A stretch of 64,000 bases of DNA from Novosphingobium sp. Chol11 (GTDB lineage Bacteria > Pseudomonadota > Alphaproteobacteria > Sphingomonadales > Sphingomonadaceae), in the NCBI RefSeq assembly GCF_900218065.1, contig NZ_OBMU01000001.1:1274919-1338918 (forward strand). Reading direction: 5' to 3'. Shown here piece by piece: positions 1 through 8,282 of this stretch (the first letter of the stretch is position 1; the number at the start of each line of letters is the position of its first letter). A program made the translations under genes and the position numbers. The notes beneath the pieces are model-generated. The model made no database searches. It was given only the letters and a program-made list of their open reading frames with translations, and was not told the origin of the DNA.

Positions 1-141
1 TCTCACCTTGTACCGCAGCGCCAATTCCCGATGCGCCGCGATCTCTTCGGCCGGGGCGTGCCGGGCCAAGGCGCTGTTTACCTTGTCCGCTTCTTCCCGC
101 GCTCGCCGGAAAAGATAGGGTGCATCCGTTTGCCCAGACAT
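1..141 (-). CDS. Hypothetical protein, N-terminal part only
   Basis: This is the first 47 codons of a leftward gene that runs out of the window. The ATG at 139-141 is preceded by a good GGAGG ribosome site (146-150 on the other strand), which supports a real start. The visible peptide is charged and helix-prone (MSGQTDAPYLFRR..., then REEADKVNSALARH). I do not recognise the family. A 36-nt hairpin (154-189) lies directly upstream of the ribosome site, and tRNA-Ser lies further upstream on the same strand. Confidence 0.6.
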   Translation of the reverse strand, partial: MSGQTDAPYLFRRAREEADKVNSALARHAPAEEIAAHRELALRYKVR

Positions 142-153
142 CGCAACCTCCAG

Positions 154-189
154 ATCGTGAAGAGGCATGATAGCATGCCAGTTCACGAT
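154..189 (-). promoter_or_regulatory. Nested inverted repeat in the leader of the first gene
   Basis: Outer arms ATCGTGAA/TTCACGAT and inner arms GGCATG/CATGCC are separated by a GA/AG internal mismatch and close on a 4-nt loop. The structure ends four bases before the GGAGG ribosome site of the gene starting at 141. It has no T-run, so it looks more like a leader hairpin or operator than a terminator. Confidence 0.5.
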
Positions 190-239
190 ACTCTCTAACG
201 CGGGTTAAGGCGAGGCGTAGCTGCGATCATCTGCAAAAC

Positions 240-327
240 TGGCGGAAGGGGTGGGATTCGAACCCACGGATGCTTGCGCATCGGCGGTTTTCAAGACCGC
301 TGCAATCGACCACTCTGCCACCCTTCC
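240..327 (-). tRNA. tRNA-Ser(TGA)
   Basis: The reverse strand folds as a type II tRNA. The acceptor stem is GGAAGGG/CCCTTCC, the anticodon loop CTTGAAA carries TGA, a long variable arm follows (GATGCGCAAGCATC), and the T-loop is GGTTCGAATCC. The discriminator is G and CCA is encoded (240-242). It reads UCN serine codons. Confidence 0.96.
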
Positions 328-524
328 GTTCCGGGCATTCCGATGCCTGCTTTGCGTCGCGCGGCCGTCCATGCCTGGAACCCGCTTCCTAGCGAAGCTT
401 TGCGCCATGCCAAGCGTAAAATGACCAAATCCGCTTTCAGTGCGTTGTTGTCACGATCGCAGCGACAAGGGGGATTTCGCCTTCCGCCCTCGCTGTGCCA
501 CAAAGGGATGAGGGAGATTCTCTA

Positions 525-1571
525 ATGCGTTCAACCATTCACTCGCTTCTGCTGCGTCTTGCCGTGGTCACGGCGGGCAGTCTGATGGCGGGTCCTGGTA
601 TGACGCAGGACATGGCTCAGGACGCGGGCTTTCGCAGCTATCTCGAAACGCTGCGGCCAAAGGCGCGCGCCATGGGCATCCGTTCCTCGACGCTGGATTC
701 CGTGTTTCCGTCGCTCACCCCCAATCCGCGCGTCATTCAACTGGACCAGAACCAGCCGGGGGGCGGGGCCTATTCGCCCATTCCCAATTTCGAACCTTAC
801 AGACGCCAGCATGTGGACGCCGCGCGGATCAGCCGTGGCCGCACGGCCTATCAGGCGAACCGCGCCCGCCTTGCCCGGATCGAAGCGGAGACTGGCGTCC
901 CTGAGGAAATCATGGTCGCCATCTATGGGCATGAAACCAACTATGGCTCCTATACGGGTGACTTCGACCTGATCCGCTCACTCGCGACCTTGTCCTATGA
1001 AGGACGCCGCCGCAGCCTGTTCGAACCGGAGTTGCTGGCGACGCTCAAGATGCTCGACAATGGCGTGCCGCGCAGCCGCCTGGTCGGCAGCTGGGCAGGG
1101 GCGACGGGTTATCCGCAATTCCTGCCCAGCGTCTATCTGCGCCTGGGCAAGGATGGCGACGGCGATGGCCGTGTCGACATCTGGAACAGCGAAGCGGACG
1201 CGCTCGCTTCGATCGCCAATTATTTCGTGAACGCCGGTTGGCGGCGCGGGCAGCCATGGGGCGTTGCCGTGTCCGTACCCGCGAATTTCAACCGCGCCAG
1301 CGTTACGGCCCGACTTTCCCCGGCCCGCTGCCCCCGCGTGTTCAACCGCCACAGCCGTTGGCTCAGCATGGCCGAATGGCGCAGCCGGGGCATCGTTCCA
1401 ACGGGCAGCAGCCGGCTTGCCGACACGACGTTAGCCACGCTGCTGGAGCCCGATGGCCCCGGCAAGACTGCCTATCTGCTGACGAGCAATTACCGCGCCA
1501 TCCTCGATTATAATTGCTCCAACTTCTACGCGCTCTCGGTCGGGCTCCTCGCCGACGCGGTCAGGCAATAG
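525..1571 (+). CDS. Lytic murein transglycosylase, MltB family (SLT_2)
   Basis: The protein has 348 residues. A hydrophobic signal sequence covers about residues 1-28, so it acts in the periplasm, cleaving the MurNAc-GlcNAc bond to 1,6-anhydro products. The catalytic region reads EEIMVAIYGHETNYG, with Glu137 as the expected acid. Later GATGYPQFLPS and GDGDGRVDIWN match the MltB/TIGR02283 group. No C-terminal peptidoglycan-binding domain is visible. I chose ATG 525, which follows a GAGGGAG ribosome site; an in-frame ATG at 495 would add ten polar residues before the signal. It sits just upstream of dacA, another cell-wall enzyme. Confidence 0.9.
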   Translation: MRSTIHSLLLRLAVVTAGSLMAGPGMTQDMAQDAGFRSYLETLRPKARAMGIRSSTLDSVFPSLTPNPRVIQLDQNQPGGGAYSPIPNFEPYRRQHVDAARISRGRTAYQANRARLARIEAETGVPEEIMVAIYGHETNYGSYTGDFDLIRSLATLSYEGRRRSLFEPELLATLKMLDNGVPRSRLVGSWAGATGYPQFLPSVYLRLGKDGDGDGRVDIWNSEADALASIANYFVNAGWRRGQPWGVAVSVPANFNRASVTARLSPARCPRVFNRHSRWLSMAEWRSRGIVPTGSSRLADTTLATLLEPDGPGKTAYLLTSNYRAILDYNCSNFYALSVGLLADAVRQ

Positions 1572-1686
1572 GGCCGCGTTCAAAGGCCGCGCCGCGTCAC
1601 ACCTCTTGAGAATGTATCCGTCATGGCTAATGACAGGGGGCGGGGCATTCTCATCACCCGAATCCATCAGTGCGAAGGCAGTCCTC

Positions 1687-2850
1687 ATGAACAAGTCACT
1701 TGCCGCCATCCTCTTCGTCGGATTGCTGGCCCAGCCTCTCACGGCTGCGGCGCCTCCTTATACCAGCGAGGCGCCTATCGCTTATATGAAGGACCTGTCG
1801 TCGGGCGCAGTGCTGTATGACAAGGGCGGCGAGACACGCATCCCGCCTGCCTCCATGGCGAAGATGATGACAGCGCACGTCGCCTTCCGCCTGATCCAGA
1901 AAGGCGACCTGAAGCTCGACACGAAATTCACCGTTCGCCCCGAAACCTGGAAACAGTGGCATGGCCCGGCTGCTGGTTCGACCATGTTCCTGTCGGCGGG
2001 CGAACAGGTGTCGGTGGAAAATCTGCTGCACGGCATCGTCACCCTTTCGGGCAATGACGCTTGCGTCGTGCTGGCGGAGGGGATCGCCGGGACGGAGCAG
2101 GCCTTCGTCGCCCTGATGAACGACGAAGCCAAGCGGCTTGGGCTCAAGAACAGCCATTTCGGCACCAGCAATGGCTGGCCCGACGAAGGCGTCACCTATG
2201 TGACGGCAGAAGACCTGGCTCTCCTCGCCGAAGCGACGATCGAGGAGACGCCGGACCTTTACAAGCGCTTCTACGCGACGCGCTCCTTCACCTGGGGCAA
2301 GACGATGGGCGGTTCCGACATCGCACAGTCGAACCGCAACCCGATCCTGGGGAAGATCGCCGGTGCCGACGGCCTCAAGACCGGCCATACGCAGGAAGCG
2401 GGCTATGGCTTTACCGGTTCGGCCGAACAGGACGGCCGCCGCCTCGTCATGGTGGTTGCCGGGCTGACGAGCTTCAACGGTCGTGTCGCTGAATCCGTCC
2501 GCTTCATGGATTGGGGCTTCAAGGCATGGAAGGCGCAGCCGCTCTTCAAGAAGGGCCAGACTGTCGAAACCGCCGAGGTCCAGCTTGGCAGCGCCACCAG
2601 CGTGCCGCTCGTCGCGCCTCGGGATATGGCGGTGACGCTGCCCCGCACCGCGTCCGGCAACATTTCGGTCAAGGTCGCCTATACCGGTCCGATCAAGGCG
2701 CCGATCGCCAAGGGGCAGAAGGTAGCCGAGCTGATCGTCTCCACCCCCGATACCCCGCCCCAGGTCCTGCCGCTGGTCGCTGGAGAGGAAGTGTCCGAAG
2801 CAGGCGTGTTCGGCCGCCTTTGGAACGGCCTGAAGTCCTTCTTCGGGTGA
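1687..2850 (+). CDS. dacA: D-alanyl-D-alanine carboxypeptidase (PBP5/6 type, family S11)
   Basis: This 387-residue enzyme trims the terminal D-Ala from peptidoglycan stem peptides. A signal peptide covers residues 1-22. All three serine penicillin-binding motifs are present: SMAK with nucleophile Ser56, SGN at 121-123, and KTG in GLKTGHTQ. A beta-rich PBP5 C-terminal domain follows, and the end (GLFGRLWNGLKSFFG-like) is an amphipathic helix suited to membrane anchoring. The ATG at 1687 is placed directly before the signal peptide. The stop overlaps the GTG of tmk by four bases (GTGA), suggesting translational coupling. Confidence 0.95.
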   Translation: MNKSLAAILFVGLLAQPLTAAAPPYTSEAPIAYMKDLSSGAVLYDKGGETRIPPASMAKMMTAHVAFRLIQKGDLKLDTKFTVRPETWKQWHGPAAGSTMFLSAGEQVSVENLLHGIVTLSGNDACVVLAEGIAGTEQAFVALMNDEAKRLGLKNSHFGTSNGWPDEGVTYVTAEDLALLAEATIEETPDLYKRFYATRSFTWGKTMGGSDIAQSNRNPILGKIAGADGLKTGHTQEAGYGFTGSAEQDGRRLVMVVAGLTSFNGRVAESVRFMDWGFKAWKAQPLFKKGQTVETAEVQLGSATSVPLVAPRDMAVTLPRTASGNISVKVAYTGPIKAPIAKGQKVAELIVSTPDTPPQVLPLVAGEEVSEAGVFGRLWNGLKSFFG

Positions 2851-3473
2851 CACGCGGCCGCTTCATTACTTTGGAGGGCGGGGAGGGCGCCGGTAAATCG
2901 ACGCAACTCCGCGCTCTTGCCGCAGCCTTGCGCGCCCAGGGAGTGGAGGTCGTCGAAACTCGCGAACCCGGTGGCAGCGAGGGCGCGGAGGCCATCCGCG
3001 CCCTGCTGCTCACCGGCGCCGCCGATCGCTGGAGCCCGCGCGCCGAAGCGCTCCTCTTCGCCGCAGCGCGCGCCGACCATATCGAAAAGACGATCCACCC
3101 CGCGCTCCACCGGGGCGCATGGGTGCTGTCCGACCGCTTCCTCGACAGCAGTCGCGCCTATCAGGGCATGGGCGAGCTTACCGACGCCGACATATTGACC
3201 CTGCACCGCATCGGCAGCGCCGATTTCCTTCCCGACCGCACCTTCTTCCTCACGCTTCCCGAAGGCGAGGCGCAGCAACGCGCGTGGGTTCGCGACGGTG
3301 ACGCTGCGGACCGCATAGGCGGCCGTGACGCCGCCTTCCACGCCGATGTCGCAGCCGCCTTCGCCCGCTTCGCCGATCAGGAGCCCGCCCGAATCCGCGC
3401 CATCGACGCGTCAGGACAGCCCGAAGCCGTCACCGCGCGCCTCGTCGCGGCGCTGCAGGATCTGCTGCCATGA
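2847..3473 (+). CDS. tmk: Thymidylate kinase
   Basis: This 208-residue kinase phosphorylates dTMP to dTDP with ATP. The P-loop GGEGAGKST lies at residues 11-19 and the DR(F) motif in LSDRFLDSSRAYQG. A lid-type region with arginines (QQRAWVRDGDAADRIGGRD) follows. The start is GTG at 2847 inside the dacA stop, which fixes the usual N-terminus with the phosphate-binding loop near residue 11. It overlaps holB by four bases. The tmk-holB pair is common in bacteria and joins nucleotide supply to the replisome. Confidence 0.95.
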   Translation: MTRGRFITLEGGEGAGKSTQLRALAAALRAQGVEVVETREPGGSEGAEAIRALLLTGAADRWSPRAEALLFAAARADHIEKTIHPALHRGAWVLSDRFLDSSRAYQGMGELTDADILTLHRIGSADFLPDRTFFLTLPEGEAQQRAWVRDGDAADRIGGRDAAFHADVAAAFARFADQEPARIRAIDASGQPEAVTARLVAALQDLLP

Positions 3474-4441
3474 CCACCATCCTTGGCCATGACAGCCAAG
3501 CCGACATGCTGATCGCCGCCGCGCGCAGCGGCCGCATGCATCATGGCTGGATCCTCGCCGGCCCGCGCGGCATCGGCAAGGCAAGCTTCGCCCGCGCGCT
3601 CGCCCTCCGCCTGCTCGCCGAAGCCGCTGGTCCCGCCCCCGATGGCGAGGGGCTCACCGTTGCCGCCGAACACCCGATCCGCAAGCTGGTCGAGGCGGAC
3701 GCCCATCCCGATTATGCCGAACTCTACTGCCTGGAGAAAGAAACCGGCACCGCTCGCAACATCTCGGTCGATCAGGTGCGGGGGCTCCAGCGCCTCGTCC
3801 AGTCCGCGCCTTCGCTGTCCCCCCGCCGCATCGTCGTCATCGACAGCGCCGACGACCTGGAGCGCGGCGCCGCCAACGCCCTGCTCAAGACGCTGGAGGA
3901 ACCGCCCGCGGACATGCTCTTTTTCCTTGTCAGCCACGCGCCCGGTCGCCTGCTGCCTACCATCCGCTCGCGCTGCCGCACCCTGCGCTTCGACCCGCTG
4001 GACGACGAAGCCATGCGCACCATCCTGCGCCGCGAACAGCCCGATCTGGCGCCCGCAGAGATAGAGGCGCTCGCCACCTTGGGGGAGGGCGCGCCCGGCC
4101 GAGCCCTGCGCTATGCAGGCCTCGACGTGGCCGATCTAGACCGCTTGCTCCGCACGATCGCAGCGGATGGCGACCCCGGCAACCGGAATCGCCTCCTCCT
4201 CGCGAAGCTGCTCTCCGGCAAAGCGTCACGCGCTCGCTATGAAGCCTTTCTGGAGCGCGTCCCCGCCTTCATTGCCGACGCCGCCCGCCAGCGCAGCGGC
4301 CCCGCGCTTGGCACGGCGCTCGACCGGTGGGAAGCCGCCCGCCAACTCGCCAGCGGGGCGATCATCCTCTCCCTCGATCCCGCATCCGTCGCTTTCGAAC
4401 TCGCCGGCCATGTCGCCGCCCTCGCGCCGGGCCAGCGCTGA
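3470..4441 (+). CDS. holB: DNA polymerase III, delta prime subunit
   Basis: This 323-residue protein is a clamp-loader component of the AAA+ fold. The N-terminal region HHGWILAGPRGIGKAS (residues 24-39) resembles a Walker A loop, and the DEAD-box-like position reads VIDSADDLERGAANALLKTLEEPP, a hallmark of delta-prime/gamma subunits. SRC in TIRSRCRTLRF is the sensor 1/SRC region. Length and order match HolB of alphaproteobacteria. Its ATG overlaps the tmk stop by four bases. Confidence 0.93.
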   Translation: MTTILGHDSQADMLIAAARSGRMHHGWILAGPRGIGKASFARALALRLLAEAAGPAPDGEGLTVAAEHPIRKLVEADAHPDYAELYCLEKETGTARNISVDQVRGLQRLVQSAPSLSPRRIVVIDSADDLERGAANALLKTLEEPPADMLFFLVSHAPGRLLPTIRSRCRTLRFDPLDDEAMRTILRREQPDLAPAEIEALATLGEGAPGRALRYAGLDVADLDRLLRTIAADGDPGNRNRLLLAKLLSGKASRARYEAFLERVPAFIADAARQRSGPALGTALDRWEAARQLASGAIILSLDPASVAFELAGHVAALAPGQR

Positions 4442-4485
4442 AAAGCGGGCTTTGCGCGCGCCTTAACACCCGCTAGGGAAGGCGC

Positions 4486-6060
4486 ATGTCGCAGCCTTAC
4501 ACGATCACCACCGCCATCAGCTATCCCAACGGCCGCCCGCACATCGGCCACGCCTATGAGGTGATCGCCACTGACGCGATCGCTCGTTTCCAGCGGATGA
4601 TGGGCCGCGATGTCTTCTTTCAGACCGGCACGGACGAACATGGCCTGAAGATGGATCAGGCCGCCCGCGCTCGCGGCATCGAACCCCGCGCGCTGGCTGA
4701 TGAAATGTCAGGCTATTTCAAGGATATGAACGACAGTCTGAACATCAGCTATGATCGTTTCATCCGCACCAGCGAACCCGATCACCACCGCGCATCGCAG
4801 GCGATCTGGCAAGCGATGGAAGCCAATGGCGACCTTTACCTTGGCCGCTATGAAGGATGGTATTCCGTCCGTGACGAAGCCTTTTACGACGAAAAGGAAC
4901 TGATCGAAGGGGAAGGGGGCGAAAAGCTCTCTCCACAAGGGACGCCGGTCGAATGGACGGTCGAGGAAAGCTGGTTTTTCCGCCTCTCCGCCTATCAGCA
5001 AAGGCTGCTCGACCTCTACAACAGCCAGCCCGGCTTCATTCAGCCGGACAGCCGCCGCAATGAAATCATGCGCTTCGTAGAAGGCGGCCTCTCCGACCTC
5101 AGCGTCTCGCGCACCAGCTTCGACTGGGGCGTCAAGGTGCCGGGCAGCGCCGAAGCCGGTACGCCTCATGTCATGTATGTCTGGGTAGACGCGCTCACCA
5201 ATTATCTCACCGGCTGCGGCTATCCGGACGATGCCGAACGCATGGCGCGCTACTGGTCCGAAGGCGGGGACATTACGCACATCATCGGCAAGGATATCGT
5301 GCGTTTTCATGCCGTTTACTGGCCAGCTTTCCTGATGAGTGCGAAGCTTCCCTTGCCCAAGCAGATCTTCGGCCACGGCTTCCTCCTCAACCGAGGCGAA
5401 AAAATGTCGAAGTCGGTCGGCAACGTCGCCGACCCCATGGAATTGGCCGAGCGCTTCGGCGTGGATCAGCTCCGCTATTTCCTGCTGTCCGAAGTCACCT
5501 TTGGCAATGACGGCAGCTACAGCGCGGAGGCCATTGTCGCCCGTTCAAACAGTGATCTTGCCAACAGTTTCGGCAATCTCGCGCAACGCACCTTGAGCTT
5601 CATCGCCAAGAACCTGGAAGGCCGCTTGCCAGAGCCTGCGCCCCAGGATGTGGACAGCGACCTGCTGAAAACGATCAGCGACGCCGCCCGGACCTTCCAG
5701 ACCGCCATGGCCGATCTCGCGCCCTCTACAGCGATCGAAGCCTGGATGCGCGCCGTTTTCGCCTGCAACGCCTATATCGACGCGCAGGCGCCATGGGCCC
5801 TGCGCAAGACTGATCCCGCGCGGATGGAAGCGGTGTTGGCCACGCTCTACGAAGCCATCACCAACCTCGCCATCATCATCCAGCCTGTGATCCCCGCCAG
5901 CGCCACGGCGCTGCTCGACCAGATGGGCGTGCCGCGAGCGAACCGGACCTATGGCGCGATCGGCAGCAGCGCCTACGCCGATCTGCGCGCCAGCGGCTTC
6001 ACTCTCGGCGCACCCAAGCCGCTCTTCCCGCGGCTTGAACTTACCGAAGCGGACGCCTGA
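4486..6060 (+). CDS. metG: Methionyl-tRNA synthetase
   Basis: This 524-residue class I synthetase has HIGH at residues 19-22 (RPHIGHAYE) and KMSKS at 306-310. The connective-peptide region lacks the CxxC zinc knuckles of the E. coli enzyme, and no C-terminal tRNA-binding domain is present. This is the shorter type common in alphaproteobacteria. GGGAAGGCGC before the ATG is a good ribosome site. tatD follows after four bases, the usual metG-tatD pairing. Confidence 0.96.
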   Translation: MSQPYTITTAISYPNGRPHIGHAYEVIATDAIARFQRMMGRDVFFQTGTDEHGLKMDQAARARGIEPRALADEMSGYFKDMNDSLNISYDRFIRTSEPDHHRASQAIWQAMEANGDLYLGRYEGWYSVRDEAFYDEKELIEGEGGEKLSPQGTPVEWTVEESWFFRLSAYQQRLLDLYNSQPGFIQPDSRRNEIMRFVEGGLSDLSVSRTSFDWGVKVPGSAEAGTPHVMYVWVDALTNYLTGCGYPDDAERMARYWSEGGDITHIIGKDIVRFHAVYWPAFLMSAKLPLPKQIFGHGFLLNRGEKMSKSVGNVADPMELAERFGVDQLRYFLLSEVTFGNDGSYSAEAIVARSNSDLANSFGNLAQRTLSFIAKNLEGRLPEPAPQDVDSDLLKTISDAARTFQTAMADLAPSTAIEAWMRAVFACNAYIDAQAPWALRKTDPARMEAVLATLYEAITNLAIIIQPVIPASATALLDQMGVPRANRTYGAIGSSAYADLRASGFTLGAPKPLFPRLELTEADA

Positions 6061-6064
6061 TCCC

Positions 6065-6868
6065 ATGCTGATCGATAGCCATTGTCACTTGAATTACAGA
6101 GGCTTGATCGAAGATCAGCAGAATGTGCTCGAACGCGCGCGCGCCGCTGGCATCGACCTCATGCTCAACATCGCGACGCGCGAAAGCGAATGGGACGCGG
6201 TACTCGCTACGGCCGAACAACAGCCTGACGTCTATGCGACGGTCGGCATCCATCCGCATGAGGCCGACGAGCATCCCCATATCGACACGGCCAAACTCAT
6301 CGAACGCGCCGCTCATCCCCGGGTGGTGGGCATTGGCGAGACTGGCCTCGACTATTATTATGATCACAGCGACCGCGCCCGGCAGCAAGGCAGCTTCCGC
6401 GCCCATATCGCCGCCTCGCGCGCTACCGGCCTTCCGCTCATCGTCCACACCCGCGATGCAGAGGAAGATACACTCGCGATTCTGCGCGAAGAAATGGGGC
6501 AGGGGACCTATCCCGGCGTAATCCATTGCTTCACGGCCAGCGGAGCCTTCGCCGATGCAGCGTTGGATCTGGGCTTCTACATCAGCATATCCGGCATCGT
6601 GACGTTCAAGAGCGCCAAGGATCTTCAGGAAACCGCTGCGCGGCTGCCGCTCGACCGGCTGCTCGTCGAAACGGACTCTCCGTTTCTCGCGCCGGTGCCG
6701 CATCGGGGCAAGCCCTGCGAACCGGCATTCGTGGCCGACACCGCCCGCTTCCTGGCCAATCTGCGGGGGCAAAGCGTGGAGGAACTCGCCTCAGCGACCT
6801 CCGCAAACTTCCGCACCTTGTTCCGCAAGACCGGGTTCAGCAAATCCGGAGCAGCGCCAAGCGCATGA
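6065..6868 (+). CDS. tatD: TatD family metal-dependent hydrolase (3'-5' DNase type)
   Basis: The protein has 267 residues and a TIM-barrel amidohydrolase pattern. HCHLN at the N-terminus holds the first metal ligands, GIGETGLDYYYD the conserved Glu, HTRDAEED and HCFTAS further His ligands, and VETDSPFLAP the Asp. TatD proteins act on DNA ends and D-tyrosyl substrates have also been proposed, so the exact substrate is open. ATG 6065 begins exactly at the family's MLIDSHCHL. It overlaps the next gene by four bases (ATGA). Confidence 0.92.
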   Translation: MLIDSHCHLNYRGLIEDQQNVLERARAAGIDLMLNIATRESEWDAVLATAEQQPDVYATVGIHPHEADEHPHIDTAKLIERAAHPRVVGIGETGLDYYYDHSDRARQQGSFRAHIAASRATGLPLIVHTRDAEEDTLAILREEMGQGTYPGVIHCFTASGAFADAALDLGFYISISGIVTFKSAKDLQETAARLPLDRLLVETDSPFLAPVPHRGKPCEPAFVADTARFLANLRGQSVEELASATSANFRTLFRKTGFSKSGAAPSA

Positions 6869-7650
6869 GCCTCAAGCTCACCATCCTGGGCTGTGGCACC
6901 TCATCGGGCGTTCCCCGGATCGGCAATGACTGGGGAAACTGCGATCCTGCCGAGCCGAAGAATCGCCGGACCCGCGCATCGATCCTGGTGGAAAGCGCTA
7001 CCACGCGTATTCTTGTCGACACCTCGCCTGACATGCGTGCTCAGCTGCTGGCCGCCGATGTCGTCCATATCGACGCCATTCTCTGGACCCACGACCATGC
7101 CGATCACTGCCATGGCATCGATGACGTACGCCAGCTTTATCACCACAGGCGGACAGCGGTGCCCGGCTATGCGCGGCGCCAGACGCTCAAGCTGCTCAAC
7201 GAGCGGTTCGCCTATGCCTTCGAAGGGCGGCAAGGCTATCAGCCCACTATAGAGCCGCATGTGCTGCCCGATGGGCTGCGCATAGGGGACATCGATATCG
7301 CCTGTACCGACCAACCGCATGGCGAAATTTTCTCCACTGGTTTCCGCTTCACATCTGGCGGAAGATCAATCGGCTATTCGACTGATTTTCATGCATTAAC
7401 TGCTAACATGATCAGCCTGTTCGATGATCTGGACATATGGGTGGTCGACGCCTTGCGCGAACAACCGCACCCAACGCATCCGCATCTTGCCTTGACGCTC
7501 GACGGCATTTCCGCCGTTCGCCCGCGCCATGCTATCCTGACGCATATGGACCAGAGCATGGACTATGCGAGCCTTCGCGGCAGCCTGCCCGATGGCGTGG
7601 AACCGGGCTATGACGGCATGAGGGTCGAACTATATGGGGAAGGGGACTGA
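6865..7650 (+). CDS. MBL-fold metallo-hydrolase, PhnP-like
   Basis: The protein has 261 residues. The metallo-beta-lactamase signature HDHADH lies near residues 77-82 (WTHDHADHCHGIDD), and the N-terminus LTILGCGTSSGVPRIG matches PhnP-type cyclic phosphodiesterases. GYSTDFHAL and LTHMD supply later metal ligands. No phn genes are nearby. In this metG-tatD setting it is a conserved hydrolase of unknown substrate, so a phosphonate role should not be assumed. It is coupled to tatD by an ATGA overlap. Confidence 0.87.
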   Translation: MSLKLTILGCGTSSGVPRIGNDWGNCDPAEPKNRRTRASILVESATTRILVDTSPDMRAQLLAADVVHIDAILWTHDHADHCHGIDDVRQLYHHRRTAVPGYARRQTLKLLNERFAYAFEGRQGYQPTIEPHVLPDGLRIGDIDIACTDQPHGEIFSTGFRFTSGGRSIGYSTDFHALTANMISLFDDLDIWVVDALREQPHPTHPHLALTLDGISAVRPRHAILTHMDQSMDYASLRGSLPDGVEPGYDGMRVELYGEGD

Positions 7651-7655
7651 CCGGC

Positions 7656-8282
7656 ATGACGGGGGATCAGGCAGCATCCAGCATCTGGTATGTGCTTGCG
7701 CTCGTCTTGGTTGGCTCCGCCCTGTTGGCGCGCCGCGTGCCGATGGGTGGAATGCTGCGCCTGGCACTCATCTGGGTCGCAATCTTCGCGGCTTTGCTGG
7801 GTTTGTTCAAACTCGGCGAAAAGGTCGGCCTCTTCTCCGCAAGGATCAATGGGGAGGGGCCAGCTTTGTCCTCGCAAGACGCGCCGCCCATCCCGCCGCC
7901 CGCCACAGCCGAAGGTCAGGCCTTGCGCATCCCGATCGCGCCTGATGGCCATTTCTGGGTTGAGGGCACCGTAAACGGCACCCCGACGCGCTTTCTCATA
8001 GATAGCGGGGCCAGCATCACCGCACTGTCCGTCTCGTCCGCGCGTGCGGCAGGCCTCAATTTCGATCTGAACGCGCCCGGTGTCTCGATGATGACCGCCA
8101 ATGGGAAGATCGATGCGAAACGCTCGTCCGTGTCCACGCTGGCCATCGGCCCGATCCGGTCGAGCGATCTGCCGATCGTCATCTCACCCGCCTTCGGGGA
8201 AGTGAACGTGATCGGCATGAACATGCTGTCGCGCCTCAAAAGCTGGGGGGTGGAAAATGGCGAGATGGTGTTGAAGCCATGA
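7656..8282 (+). CDS. Membrane-anchored retropepsin-like aspartic protease (TIGR02281 type)
   Basis: The protein has 208 residues. Two hydrophobic segments at the N-terminus (about 7-23 and 33-51) anchor it in the membrane. A single aspartic protease domain follows, with the catalytic motif FLIDSGASITALS near residue 116 and a late WGVENGEMVL end. With only one DSGA motif, it would need to form a dimer like retroviral proteases. The substrate is unknown. It is coupled to the transporter gene by a four-base overlap. Confidence 0.85.
   Translation: MTGDQAASSIWYVLALVLVGSALLARRVPMGGMLRLALIWVAIFAALLGLFKLGEKVGLFSARINGEGPALSSQDAPPIPPPATAEGQALRIPIAPDGHFWVEGTVNGTPTRFLIDSGASITALSVSSARAAGLNFDLNAPGVSMMTANGKIDAKRSSVSTLAIGPIRSSDLPIVISPAFGEVNVIGMNMLSRLKSWGVENGEMVLKP

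Noticed and set aside
1696..2853. 385-codon leftward open frame opposite dacA
   Set aside because: Shadow of DacA with His/Arg/Gly-rich composition.
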